The notes below the pieces were generated by a model that made no database searches, was not told the origin of the DNA, and saw only the letters and a program-made list of their open reading frames with translations. The position numbers and the translations under genes were made by a program. Below, one piece after another: positions 44,119-53,631 of a stretch of DNA of 64,000 bases. The DNA is from Sthenelais limicola (taxonomy: Eukaryota; Annelida; Polychaeta; Phyllodocida; Sigalionidae). The stretch is from contig OW804096.1 in the NCBI GenBank assembly GCA_942159475.1, positions 136,220,554 to 136,284,553 of the forward strand, written 5' to 3'. How positions within the stretch are numbered: position 1 is the first letter of the stretch; each line of letters starts with the position of its first letter.

Positions 44119-44402
44119 GTGACTTATAAACTTGATACTTCTTCATATATTCTACTGAAAGATTTCGGAATTGTTGGATCAATTTACTTGCTACTCAGGC
44201 CATTACAGCCTACATTTTCTGTTCCATCCTAATCCCATATATAGTGGATATTCTATACATGTTTCCACCACAAAGTACAGAGCTTTAACTCCATTATGTG
44301 GATTCCCCCCAGCTTAAAGGGCCACTGCCTAGAATAGAGATACTTAAAGACTCCCCTTTGAGACTCAGTGATTACATTTGTTAGAGTGGGGCAGAAAGAA
44401 GA

Positions 44403-44637
44403 GGGTCAGATCTTCAGAAAATGCACAATTCGCCTTCACCAATCCTCTCAAATAACCCACATTTAAGACAAAAATGAGCTTCAAAATGCAGTTTAATATA
44501 ACAGAACTGATACTTTAAATCAATGCGATACCAAATATTCTCAGATATACCCGGTATTCTTCATTTTTCACCCTCATTTAGCAGCATTTCCTAAATGTGT
44601 AGAGTTGCCAATTGTACATTTTCTGACGATCTGACCC
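44403..44637 (+). mobile_element. Family A MITE copy A18
   Basis: 235 bp, ends GGGTCAGATCTTCAG and CTGACGATCTGACCC, perfect AAGA duplication (44399-44402, 44638-44641). Confidence 0.92.
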
Positions 44638-44846
44638 AAGAGGTCCCTTTTTCCTTCCCCGTATATATATATCAGAGACTGTTGGATGTTATTGATTATT
44701 CCATTCTGCCTGAATGTTTTTTGTTTTTTTTAAATTTCCATTTCTTGTCAATGGTAGCTCCTCTAAGTATATTTTTGCCTTCAGTTCTGAAGACCGGTAG
44801 TGTGCGTGCGCAATATGATCGATGGTAATTATAGGTGTCTATGTAT

Positions 44847-44891
44847 GCGTCGGGCAGATAGACAATGTACAATCGGCAGCTCTGCACATTT
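44847..44891 (-). mobile_element. Family A end fragment beside B5
   Basis: CGGGCAGATAGACAATGTAC then AATCGGCAGCTCTGCACATT is the left ~45 bp of a reversed family A element. It stops exactly where B5 starts, so B5 may have inserted into it. Confidence 0.5.
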
Positions 44892-45294
44892 GCGATGTGT
44901 CACAGGAAAATGAGTCACAAGTCGCAAAAATGGATTTTGACATAATCATATTTGAAAAGATGAGATCAAGCCGATTCTAATGGTAATAAACGTTAAGAAC
45001 ATCTAAGAATGTTTATATATTTTATGTTTGACATATTTATGTTTGAAACAAAGTTTGCAATATTTCTGGGTGGACAATTACCAGTAAAGTAACTAAATAT
45101 ACTCCATAGGAGCTAGGACCTTCGAAACGCAAGGATATATTTAATGCAATGTCGGAATATAGATCTATACGACGGAAAGGGCTACCCCCCCCCCCCCCCC
45201 CCCAATCAGAATATTCCAATAAAAAGATTTTGTGAATGAATCACTTTGAAAAATATCATTTTTTGCGACTTGTGACTCATTTTCCCGATACGTA
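44892..45294 (-). mobile_element. Family B MITE copy B5
   Basis: About 403 bp reversed, ends GCGATGTGTCACAGG and GCGACTTGTGACTCATTTTC. The right tip is degenerate (CCCGATACGTATGC). A run of 17 C bases at 45187-45203 lies inside it. Confidence 0.75.
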
Positions 45295-45363
45295 TGCATA
45301 AAATATTTTACCAACGTTCGATCAACTCTATGCCAAATATAATGAAATACACAATCTATCATG

Positions 45364-45534
45364 AGAGAGTGAGTGCTTTACGCCCTTATCAACACTTTGA
45401 AGTGTTATATCAAGGGCGGGAGAGCTGAGAGGGAGGCAGTTTATGATCATACCCAGGAAATAGAGACAGAGAAGAAGGGAGAGAGAGACAGAGACAAGAG
45501 ACAGAAAGGCACTTTATGGTCATACCCAGGACCT
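45364..45534 (+). mobile_element. Family D retroposon copy, one unit plus tail
   Basis: TTTACGCCCTTATCAACACT, GTTATATCAAGGGCGGGAGA, then CAGTTTATGATCATACCCAG, a GA-rich spacer and GCACTTTATGGTCATACCCA ending CAGGACC. Same order as at 22130-22310 and inverted at 53632-53887. Flanking duplication not seen here. Confidence 0.75.
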
Positions 45535-45568
45535 AGTATGTTTCAGCCCAATTAAGGGCAATTCCTGG

Positions 45569-45645
45569 TGACGTCACGCAAGGTGTTATCTGCGATCTGA
45601 TCAGAGGCTATAAATAGCTCACAGGTGTGCATCAGGTGTGGTAGA
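45569..45645 (+). promoter_or_regulatory. Candidate RNA polymerase II promoter: CRE plus TATA
   Basis: TGACGTCA (45569-45576) lies 32 bp upstream of GCTATAAATAGC (TATA box 45609-45616). An initiator-like GCATCAGG follows about 30 bp after the TATA box (45630-45637). The first ATG downstream (45706, MRTTECYHRPHLLPLF) opens a frame that runs into CT-rich repeat. CRE and TATA spacing is typical of an inducible animal promoter. No gene product is recognised. Confidence 0.45.
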
Positions 45646-45784
45646 GGAACGCTACAGGTGTGCAAGCTCTCCTGCCTTCCTTCTCTCTGGTCTCTCTACC
45701 AGGAGATGAGGACAACAGAGTGTTATCACAGACCGCACCTTCTACCATTGTTCATTGGGCAAGTGAAGTTAGTAGGGTTTTTAT

Positions 45785-46330
45785 CGAGCCCTGCTCCTTC
45801 CTCTCTGTCTCTCTCTGTGTCTGTCTGTCTGTCTCTCTCTCCCTCCTCCCTAACAGCTGATAATAGGTACCTTTCTCCCCTACAGAGATATATATCCATA
45901 CAACTCCCCCTTACACCCCCTCCCCCCCCCCCCCCGCCTAACAACAGATAATAGGTACATATCTCACCAAGGTATATCTTCCCCACACAGTATCAATCAC
46001 ATCGTACCAATCTCACACACACCTCCCCGCGCCCACCTCCTCCCCTCCCCCTCCCCTCCCTCTCTCCCATCTAACAACAGATAATAGGTACATATCTCAC
46101 CAAGGTATATCCCTCCCCACACAGTATCAATCGCATCGTACCAATCTCACACACACCTCCCCCTCCCCTCCCCTCCCCTCCCCTCCCCCTCCCCTCCCCC
46201 TCCCCCTCCCCACCTAACAACAGATAATAGGTACATATCTCACCAAGGTATATCCCTCCCCACACAGTATCAATCAAATCGTACCAATCTCACACACACC
46301 TCCCCGCGCCCAATCTCAGCGCCCACCTTT
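45785..46330. repeat. CT-rich tract and ~140-bp tandem repeat
   Basis: After a CTCTGTCT run, a block AACAGATAATAGGTACATAT, CTCACCAAGGTATAT and CACACAGTATCAATC plus C-rich filler repeats three times near 45943, 46076 and 46221, with a partial unit at 45857. The C-rich filler varies in length. Confidence 0.88.
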
Positions 46331-46735
46331 CTGATCCCAATCCCCTTCCCTCCAAGCCTGACGACATGTTATCTCTATGTAATAGATAAGGCTACGGGGG
46401 TCACACGCCCTAGCGCAAGGGGGCCCATTTACAGAACGCGACCCCGACGCCACCCTTCAAGATGTAGTTGCCATGGAAACGCCTAACAACGTATATACAT
46501 AAGGCTTCAGCAGTGTCAGCGCCGGGAGATTTTATGTTGCTATGGTGATGGTCTGGAGGAATGAAGTGATCATTTTGTTGCTAGGTGCTGGAGGACGTGT
46601 TTTACACCTGGTCGCGCGTCTACCAAGCGTTCTGGTGGTGTTGGGGTTGGATGTTCATTTTAGGCGGAACAATCAATACAATTCATCCAATGTATGATGC
46701 TTTATGACACAAGTGTTTCACATATGGGTCAAATT
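46331..46735. other. Locally GC-rich unique segment with X-box-like motifs
   Basis: More GC-rich than its surroundings. Holds one X-box (46467-46480) and two weaker words, GTTGCTATGGTGATGG (46534-46549) and GTTGCTAGGTGCTGG (46576-46590). No exon recognised. Confidence 0.35.
46467..46480. promoter_or_regulatory. RFX X-box motif
   Basis: GTTGCCATGGAAAC differs from the palindromic consensus by one base. Two weaker X-box-like words follow within about 110 bp, making a small cluster. No adjacent gene start is recognised. Confidence 0.4.
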
Positions 46736-47181
46736 TTCGGAAAATGTACCATTTGCTTTTACCAATTATCTTTAAAAAGTTTTGATTGTGAGTTGAAAAA
46801 GAAAATCTGAAAATCATGAAAAAAATATAAAACGAAGAAAGTTCTTCAGAAAAGCCAGAATACCCATGAAACAATTTACTTCAAATTAATATTGTTCATT
46901 AATGTCAAAGGCCTATTCCTCTCACGTTGTTTCGTAAGGAATCTGGCAACTACGAATCTTCACCGATACATTTCTGTTTTATTATGAATAAAGATCCGAT
47001 GTTGGACAAAAAAAAAGAAAAAAAGTTCTAGACAAAACAATCCTCAAAATAGAGTTCAACAGAACCAACCAATCAATTTAATACAGAATATAAACTCAAA
47101 TACACCATGTATTTACCATTTTCAGACTAATTTAGTTTAATTTTAGAGCGGGAAATTGTACATTTCTAGGCAATCTGATCC
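46736..47181 (+). mobile_element. Family A MITE copy A19, interrupted
   Basis: Left end GGGTCAAATTTTCGG, right end CTAGGCAATCTGATCC, ATAT on both sides (46732-46735, 47182-47185). A ~250-bp insert (about 46790-47042) splits it. Diverged from other copies. Confidence 0.7.
46790..47042 (+). mobile_element. Retroposon-like insertion (family Q copy 2) in A19
   Basis: Carries the Q sequence shared with 776-862 and ends TATGAATAAAGATCCGATG followed by an A-rich tail broken by G. AATAAA plus A-rich tail inside a disrupted MITE fits a retroposed sequence. Exact borders are uncertain. Confidence 0.45.
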
Positions 47182-47187
47182 ATATAT

Positions 47188-47315
47188 GGGTGAAATCGTC
47201 AGAAAGTGCACAATTCGACTATATTCAATATAGTTATAACCGATCATATTGTTTTTATTATGAGATAGTAAAATGTGTAGAATGGGCAATTGTACATGTG
47301 TGTGCGACCCGACCC
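47188..47315 (+). mobile_element. Family A MITE copy A20, internally deleted
   Basis: 128 bp, left end GGGTGAAATCGTCAG (variant end), right end GTGCGACCCGACCC, ATAT flanks. Shares the short ATATAT spacer with A19. Confidence 0.65.
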
Positions 47316-47668
47316 ATATGTTGAGATGTGTCTAGGTTGAAGCAAGGTGTTCATCTTAGCTGGAAAAATCAATGAAATTCATTGAGTGCAAAATGCTTCC
47401 TACAAGCATATTTACACGGCTATTTATAGTAACTCGCGTACAGTGGCTCCTGGGTCCTGTTGCATAACAAATCCTTACTTAAAATGTTCCTTGCTAAGCA
47501 TTTTCTCCTTGCTAAGGTAGGAACTTCCTACTGTAGGAATGAAAATTAATATTAATGTCTGAAAAGCAAATGCCTTCCTTTAAAGTTCTTTACCAGCTAC
47601 TTAGCAAGGAGAAAAGCTAAGAAGGTAAAATAAAAGTTATTTTTAAAAAAAATAGTTCTTAAGGCCCT
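47316..47668. other. No gene recognised
   Basis: Unique DNA. CCTTGCTAAGCATTTTCTCC (47489-47508) has a partly inverted counterpart near 47601-47625 (AGCAAGGAGAAAAGCTAAG), suggesting a loose foldback of about 150 bp. Confidence 0.35.
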
Positions 47669-47715
47669 AAGGCCTTTGTCCACTAAGCAGATTCCCATGC
47701 GATTCTTACAGAACG
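47669..47715. mobile_element. Family I copy I3, left half
   Basis: AAGGCCTTTGTCCACTAAGC and CCATGCGATTCTTACAGAAC match the left arm of family I. The right half (GTGGAAAAGATTCCTCTGCG) resumes at 49502 after the J2 insertion. Confidence 0.7.
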
Positions 47716-49501
47716 TACACTCTCCCGCGCGCCGTACCCGGGCGATACGGAGCGGCACGTTTTTTCGTCTTCAGTGAGACGATTTTTGTCTACAGAGCAC
47801 CACGAAGGCTACTGGTGAACAGTGGTGACGAAATTGCCTGAACTTCTGATACGAAAAACGGTCATTTGAATCACGGAGACGAAATATGATATGCTCCGTA
47901 TTCGCACTCTGTTTTTGGAAGTTGGCCATGGCTCCTCAATGTCTGTTGGTCTGGCCATGCTTGGACGCACCACGCTTGAGTGGGTGTTATTGCAATGCTT
48001 TAACACCTTCAAGAAGCCCATCACAATGGAAAGTGAGGTACAGCTAAAACCATTTTATAGTGTATTCATATTCTATAGGGCCATTCTCAGAAAAGTCTTG
48101 CATTTCAGGGTTGAAAATAGAAAAAATATTTAGTTAAAAGGACAGACTTGGGAGTATCATGTCCTGAAAGTATATATTCTCCTCTATATAATCCTAAAAA
48201 AATAACATTTAGGCTTAAATATTAAGGTATCTAGAGCCCAAAACGTGAGGAAAGGTCGTTTTTGTAATTTTTGCATAGGAATAGCATTGCATAAAAAATA
48301 TCACAAGTAAATATGTGATAAGGGTCACAATTAGATATGTAATATTGATAAATATAGTTTCAGAAAAACTGCTACAATCTTGCGAGACCTTCACCGATTT
48401 GGATTATTCAAAATTCCACATGAAGCTGACAGTTTCCCGATTTTTTCTATGAACACGATCCTTGTATATCCTAAAGATTTTTTCCTGTGTCAGCGTTACC
48501 GCGATGCGCAACATTCCCGAAAATTCCGCCGCGTATCGTGACCGCCGCGTATCGTGACATTTTCACATGTTACTTCATATGCCAGGCAAAATAATAGAGG
48601 CAGAACTAAGTCTCTTATGTGTTTTGTCAAGGCCTTGATAGGCCTAAATATTCACATAATTGAAATAATTCCATATTTGATAATAAACCCTGGAGGGCCG
48701 TCACGTATCATGACATGCTTAAAAAATCGGTAGTTCTGTCCCACCTTCAAGTCACTACCAGGCCTATGATAATACAAGGAGGATAATTTTGTATCATTGC
48801 GGGAGTGTGGCTTTGAGAATTACTTATGATGAAAAGACTCAAATTTAAAAACCTTATTTTTGCCAAAGAATTCAAATAAAATGGTTATTATCATGTGAGA
48901 TGATCCCAAATAAAGGTTGTAGACGACCTAGGTTGGAAAACCAAATGACACATGATTGGGAGAATTACTCATATACCTGGATATATTTAATATATATTAT
49001 ATTCCTGAAAAAAAATATATACCCTGCTCTTCCTCTCCTTTCCCACCAATCTCTTTCTTAATTTCTTTCAATTGCAATCTCCCTGTCTGCCTCTCCCCCT
49101 CGTTCTCTCTCTGTTTCTCTCTCTCTTCCTCCCCCTCTCTCTCACACACACACTATTAGCATTCAGATTAATTAGTTGAGGACTTGTTCATAGCTGGTTC
49201 TGTGGTGTAGTGGTTAGGATGCTCGCTTGTGAACCCCAAGGTTCTTAGATCGAACCCAAGTATGGTCAAGTTTTTTTCTCTGCTTTGTCACTTTGTCATG
49301 GGTGAGTGCACACTCCTTCACGCACTGCCGCACACGGCCAGGCGCGCCAACTCTTAACGCACCACCGCACACCAGGGATTAGGAGATTTAGCTTTCCCAG
49401 GTACGAAAAACGCCTGAGACGAAAAAAATCGTATCAAAAGTGGGTACAAGAAAATCGTATTCATTTTCGTATCGTGCGGATACGTTGCGCGGGAGAGTGT
49501 A
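47716..49501 (+). mobile_element. Family J element copy J2, inserted in family I
   Basis: 1786 bp with inverted ends TACACTCTCCCGCGCG and TTGCGCGGGAGAGTGTA. The left ~190 bp and right ~300 bp match J1, including the tRNA-like block; the middle differs. Inserting between the two halves of a family I copy fixes its borders to within a few bases and shows it is a mobile unit. The middle holds CCGCGTATCGTGAC repeated at 48529-48542 and 48544-48557. A frame at 47891-48133 has no recognisable domain. Superfamily not assigned. Confidence 0.75.
49195..49268 (+). ncRNA. tRNA-like module inside J2
   Basis: TCTGTGGTGTAGTGGTTAGG has the A-box and D-loop pattern, GCTTGTGAACC resembles an anticodon region with GTG, and AGATCGAACCC is B-box-like. 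A T-run follows (49269-49275). Stems are too imperfect for a functional tRNA; it is best read as a tRNA-derived Pol III module. Confidence 0.55.
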
Positions 49502-49531
49502 GTGGAAAAGATTCCTCTGCGGCGCAAAGGA
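49502..49531. mobile_element. Family I copy I3, right fragment
   Basis: GTGGAAAAGATTCCTCTGCG then GCGCAAAGG continues family I across the J2 insertion, then is lost in GA-rich sequence. Confidence 0.65.
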
Positions 49532-49606
49532 AGAGAGGGAGAGAGAGAAGAAGGTGTAGGAGAGAAATTTAAGGGGGGGGGGAGAGTTAAGGACAGAGAT
49601 TCGGCT

Positions 49607-49806
49607 NNNNNNNNNNNNNNNNNNNNNNNNNNNNNNNNNNNNNNNNNNNNNNNNNNNNNNNNNNNNNNNNNNNNNNNNNNNNNNNNNNNNNNNNNNNNNN
49701 NNNNNNNNNNNNNNNNNNNNNNNNNNNNNNNNNNNNNNNNNNNNNNNNNNNNNNNNNNNNNNNNNNNNNNNNNNNNNNNNNNNNNNNNNNNNNNNNNNNN
49801 NNNNNN
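49607..49806. other. Assembly gap, 200 N
   Basis: Exactly 200 unresolved bases, a conventional filler length. A poly-G run lies 30 bp to the left and a 28-bp G-rich minisatellite on the right, a likely cause of the break. The open frame reading across the N run is meaningless. Confidence 0.99.
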
Positions 49807-50036
49807 AGAGTGGGGGGGTGGGGGCTCTATGGTTCTATAGTGGGGGGTGGGGCTCTATGGTTCTATAGTGGGGGGTGGGGCTCTATGGTTCTATAGTGGG
49901 GGGTGGGGCTCTATGGTTCTATAGTGGGCGGTGGGACTCTATGGTTCTATAGTGGGGGGTGGGGCTCTATGGTTCTATAGTGGGGGGGTGGGGCTCTATG
50001 GTTCTATAGTGGGGGGTGGGGCTCTATGGTTCTATG
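49807..50036. repeat. 28-bp G-rich minisatellite (family L)
   Basis: About eight units of GTGGGGGGTGGGGCTCTATG plus GTTCTATA with G-run length changes. The left end is cut by the gap, so true length is unknown. Confidence 0.93.
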
Positions 50037-50138
50037 GGTGGAACTTACAGTTGTGTTCTTAGATAAGGACAAGGAAAAGCTTACAAAACTTAATCATTGT
50101 TTGATCTAATGAAGTAATCAATATTTTACTGCAACTTA

Positions 50139-50617
50139 GGGCTGGGTTCCACTGGCCGGCTACTGCTCCCGCTACTGCTCCCGCTACTGCTCCCGCTACT
50201 GCTCCCGCTACTGCTCCCGCTTCTGGATGAAAGAAGCGGGAGAGTAACAGGAATGGGTGCTATTGGCCCCGCTACAAAGCCATGTTACTTTCCGCTTCTT
50301 TTGGAGCATTTTCAAAGCGTAGAGTGCTCCCGCTTCAACCAAACATGTTTGATTTGAAGCGGCTGCTACTTTGTAGTGGGAGCTGAGACGGGGCAATAGC
50401 ACCATTCTATGCTACTTCTCAGGCTACTTCTCAGTCCATTTCTATGTGAAAATAAAATGTTGTCTGCTTACATTTCTGAGAAGCGTTAGAAGTAGTGGGG
50501 CAATATTTAGCACCCATTCCGGTATACCTTCAGCTGCTTGCTCCCGCTTCTAAAGAAGTGGGAGCAAAGAAACGAGAAGAGTAGCCGGAGGAGTAGCCGG
50601 CCAGTGGAACCCAGCCT
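50139..50617. mobile_element. Harbinger-like MITE (family T)
   Basis: 479 bp with inverted ends: GGGCTGGGTTCCACTGGCC on the left and GGCCAGTGGAACCCAGCCT on the right. TTA lies on both sides (50136-50138, 50618-50620). TWA duplications with GGG-type ends are typical of PIF/Harbinger MITEs; the assignment rests on that alone. Five copies of CTACTGCTCCCG (about 50160-50219) sit just inside the left end. No transposase frame. Confidence 0.75.
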
Positions 50618-50620
50618 TTA

Positions 50621-50919
50621 GCCTTGACGTATTGTGGCCCGTGCAAAAACCATTTTCGCCGAAAATAAACACAAGCTCATGACTGCCACCCATACCTCTA
50701 TAACAGAGAACCTATATATCTGCAAACCCCATCCAACGGACTTTTCTCCCTTAATTCGATCTTAGACGCTCTAATTCTTTCACCAATCAACAGGGAATTG
50801 AATCAATAACTACATGTGTGAGTTTAAAAGAAATCCGAGTCCCAGATGTGAAGATATTAGTGAAATTAAAAAATAAAATGACTCGAAAATGAAACAAATG
50901 TAAAAAGGCTGTCTGCTCT
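50621..50919. other. No gene recognised
   Basis: Unique sequence without supported features. Confidence 0.4.
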
Positions 50920-50995
50920 GGGATTCAAACTCACAATCCTGCTTGGAAGTCCAAAGCTTTAACCACTAGGCTATAGGGGAATATAGAAGGGTACA
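50920..50995 (-). ncRNA. tRNA-derived SINE head or tRNA pseudogene, Gly(TCC)-like
   Basis: On the - strand: TATAGCCTAGTGGTTAAAGC matches the Pol III A-box, CTTCCAAGCAGG matches the tRNA-Gly(TCC) anticodon region, and AGTTTGAATCCCAG matches the B-box. Stems around the anticodon do not pair well, and a TTTTT run follows soon after in that direction. This fits a SINE head or pseudogene rather than a working tRNA. Confidence 0.6.
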
Positions 50996-51597
50996 TGCAT
51001 ATAAACAATTACATTGATTCATAACAATTAAGGTTTACTTATAAAAGTCTCCCATTGTCCTCATGAGGATTGAGGAGAATGGGGGAAATACACTATCTTT
51101 GAAAGTCCCTCTGTTTGACTTAATAACTCAAACTAATCATAAAAATATATCTTGCAACTGCATTCTATTTCTATAATAAGCGAATGCAGGACTAGTTCTG
51201 CACGCTAATCAATTTCTTGTATTATCAATGCATCTTGAGTATGGATATTGTTCTTATATTATTACATTGGCTTATGTATACCTATGTTTAAAAAACCGAA
51301 GTTACCTATCTCTTCTATGTTTGATAAAGTTATATAGTGGTTAAAGTAAATATCATTTGTAACCGAACTTTCTTTTCACTGTATTATGTAAAAAAAATTC
51401 TCTATTAATTCAGGCTGTCCTGAGAATATTTGTGCTTTATGTATGGAAATGTTCATAGATCTGAATAAAATATTTTTAAATCTAAATCTAAAATCTCACT
51501 GATTGAAATAAAAGAAAATGAGTTAGAACCTGTTGCCAGTGCAAAACTATACTAAAGAGTCCCACGGAAGCAAGAGATTGGGTACAACTCTCTGTGC
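50996..51597. other. No gene; possible LINE 3' end
   Basis: AT-rich. The stretch 51415-51490 (CTGTCCTGAGAATATTTGTG, ATCTGAATAAAATATTTTTA then AAATCTAAATCT) looks like a non-LTR retrotransposon 3' end with a simple-repeat tail. No reverse transcriptase remnant found upstream. Confidence 0.35.
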
Positions 51598-52037
51598 ATC
51601 ACATTTGTTACAGGAAAATGAGTCACAAGTCGCAACAAATAGATTTTGAGATACTATCATATATGAAAACGAAACAAAACGAAATAAAAAAAAAAAAGAA
51701 AAAAAAAAGATGAGATCAAGCCGTTTCCAATGATAGTAAACAGTTGGACATTTAGTAAGTATTTCGTTATCATTAGTTTGATATTTTTATTTTTGAAAAA
51801 AAAATTGAAATACTTCTGGATGAACATTTTCTAGTGAAGTAGCTGAATATAGTTTATAATATGACCTGAGAAATAGATGGATATATTTAATACACTGTAT
51901 GAAATTTGCTACATGTATTCATGCTATGAGCAGAGCTAAGCACCCAAAAAATGATAACATTCCCACATATATATCCTGTAAATTAAATGCTTTGAAAAAT
52001 AACAATTTTGCGACTTGTGACTCCTGAAAAACATCAC
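51598..52037 (-). mobile_element. Family B MITE copy B6
   Basis: About 440 bp reversed. Inner ends AATGAGTCACAAGTCGC and GCGACTTGTGACTC are clear; outer tips are degenerate. It carries an extra A-rich insertion (51664-51708), which explains its length. Confidence 0.78.
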
Positions 52038-52244
52038 ATGAGATGGTATACACTGATGCACCGTCCATCACAACCATTCAATCACTCATCAAAACCCGCC
52101 ATAAAATATTCACTCCAGCTTTTATGGAGTGGAACCTCTAGAGATTGAATTGTTGACTTCATTACTATAGGATAAATCAGGAGTCATTGCTACTAATATG
52201 ATAGAACTGAGTGACATACATGATTGAACAACTCCGACATGTAT

Positions 52245-52663
52245 GGGTCAGATCATCAGAAAAAGTACAATTGGCAGTTCTACACATTTACGAAAGTCTG
52301 CTAAATTCTGCTAAAAAATGGTCAATACTAGGTAAATCTGAGTATATTTGGTATAAGGTTGATTCAAGCAATGTGTTTGGTTGTATTGAACTGTGTTTTT
52401 GAACCTTATTTGTTGGCTTAAATGTGGGTTATTTGAGAGAATTGGTGAAGGTGAATTGGCAGCTCTACATAATTAGGAGATCCTCCTAAATTAGGCTGAA
52501 AAATGAAGAATACCGGGTATATCTGAGTATTTGTGGTATCGCATTGATTTACAGTATCTGTTCCGTTATTTTAAACTGCCTTTTGAAGCTCATTTTTGTC
52601 TTTAATGTGGGTTATTTGAGAGGATTGTGAAGGTGAATTGTACATTTTCTGGCGGTTTCACCC
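52245..52663 (-). mobile_element. Fused family A dimer (A21)
   Basis: Two reversed family A bodies joined head to tail with one left end (GGGTCAGATCATCAG) and one right end (CTGGCGGTTTCACCC). At about 52453-52459 the first body ends GGTGAATT and the second starts at GGCAGCTCTACAT, so the join lies inside the shared AATT of the terminal repeats. Confidence 0.8.
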
Positions 52664-52692
52664 GCATGGATCTGTGTGTGGGCCGGTGTCAT

Positions 52693-52751
52693 GACGAAAA
52701 GTGACCCATGAATCGACCCACGGGTCACTTTTCGACGGGGTCACTTTTCGA
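52693..52751. repeat. Hairpin with CGAAAAGTGACCC arms
   Basis: CGAAAAGTGACCC, 14-base loop, GGGTCACTTTTCG, then another GGGGTCACTTTTCG. Inverted and direct copies of the same 13-mer lie within 60 bp. Confidence 0.7.
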
Positions 52752-52930
52752 TATCACACCTGTCTCTGGGCGGTAGACTGTGAGTGGATTGGAGCACTCT
52801 GTGTTATTGCTATAGCAGCACCCAGTGCAGCAACACTTGACATAAAACATTGTGACATCAATGTGACAGGCCATCCAGTACTGGTCCCATGACAACAGGC
52901 TCCACCCCCTCCATCGCCTTCACCTATCAG

Positions 52931-53297
52931 GTCTCAGGTTGTCAGGAAATGTACAATTGGCAGGTCAACATATTTTTTAAATTCTGCTAAATTGGACTGA
53001 AAAATCATCAACACTTGGTATATCTGAATATATTTGGTATTGCCTTGATTCAAACAATCTGTTTGGTTATGTTGAACAGGATTTTGAACCCGATTTTTGT
53101 CTTAAATTTGGGTTATTTGAGAGAATTGGTGAAGGAGAACTGTAAATTTTCTGAAAATCTGACCCTATATCTGAGTATATTTGAGGTGTTGCGTTGATTT
53201 AGCAACAGTTATTTTAAACTGTATTTTAACCTCATTGTTGTCATAAATGTGTGTTAATTTAGAGAAATAGTGAAAGCAAATTGTACATTTTCTGTTG
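52931..53297 (-). mobile_element. Family A MITE A22 plus adjoining partial copy
   Basis: A full reversed copy (52931-53165, left end degenerate GTCTCAGGTTGTCAG, right end CTGAAAATCTGACCC) runs straight into a second reversed partial body (53166-53297) starting TATATCTGAGTATATTTGAG and ending AATTGTACATTTTCTG. Another head-to-tail arrangement. Confidence 0.7.
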
Positions 53298-53471
53298 CTC
53301 TCCTCCAAGTAAGACTCATTATGCAACGGGTCCCGGGCAGTAACTCCCACAAGGAAGACGTCTGCAGTACACACCTCCCACCTTTCATTAATCAAGCTAA
53401 TATATTTAGTTATTCTGAATTCTGTGAAAATAAATATTGAAAACAACAACTAGGGGCTTTATTTCCAACCC

Positions 53472-53615
53472 AAAATAATATCACCACTAAGACAACCGGG
53501 ATACTCGATATATAAGCCACTATTGCCCTACCTCGAGAATTCAAAACATATCGAGGTAGGGAAATATTCGCTTATATATCGAGTATCCCGGTTGTCTTAG
53601 TAGTGATATTATTTT
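53472..53615. mobile_element. Foldback element with nested stem
   Basis: Outer arms pair AAATAATATCACCACTAAGA and CCGGGATACTCGATATATAA with their complements at 53571-53615. An inner stem, CCCTACCTCGA with TCGAGGTAGGG, lies around a loop GAATTCAAAACATA. That loop sequence recurs inverted just outside, at 53614-53627. No clear target duplication. Confidence 0.8.
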
Positions 53616-53631
53616 ATGTTTTGAATTCTAT

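Noticed and set aside
40978..44232. 1084-codon open frame as a membrane or repeat protein gene
   Set aside because: It is wholly a 69-bp satellite whose period is a multiple of 3; an upstream unit has an in-frame stop, and there is no signal peptide, promoter or non-repeat domain. The non-repeat C-terminal 40 residues match nothing recognisable.
45625..45951. 108-codon frame after the CRE/TATA promoter
   Set aside because: It would start at GTG and runs into CT-rich repeat; only a short part after the ATG at 45706 is non-repetitive and it matches nothing recognisable.
49195..49268. Functional tRNA gene
   Set aside because: A- and B-box-like words are present but acceptor and anticodon stems do not pair properly, and the block is part of a mobile element.
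49502..49840. Open frame spanning the gap
   Set aside because: Most of it is N, so the frame is undefined.
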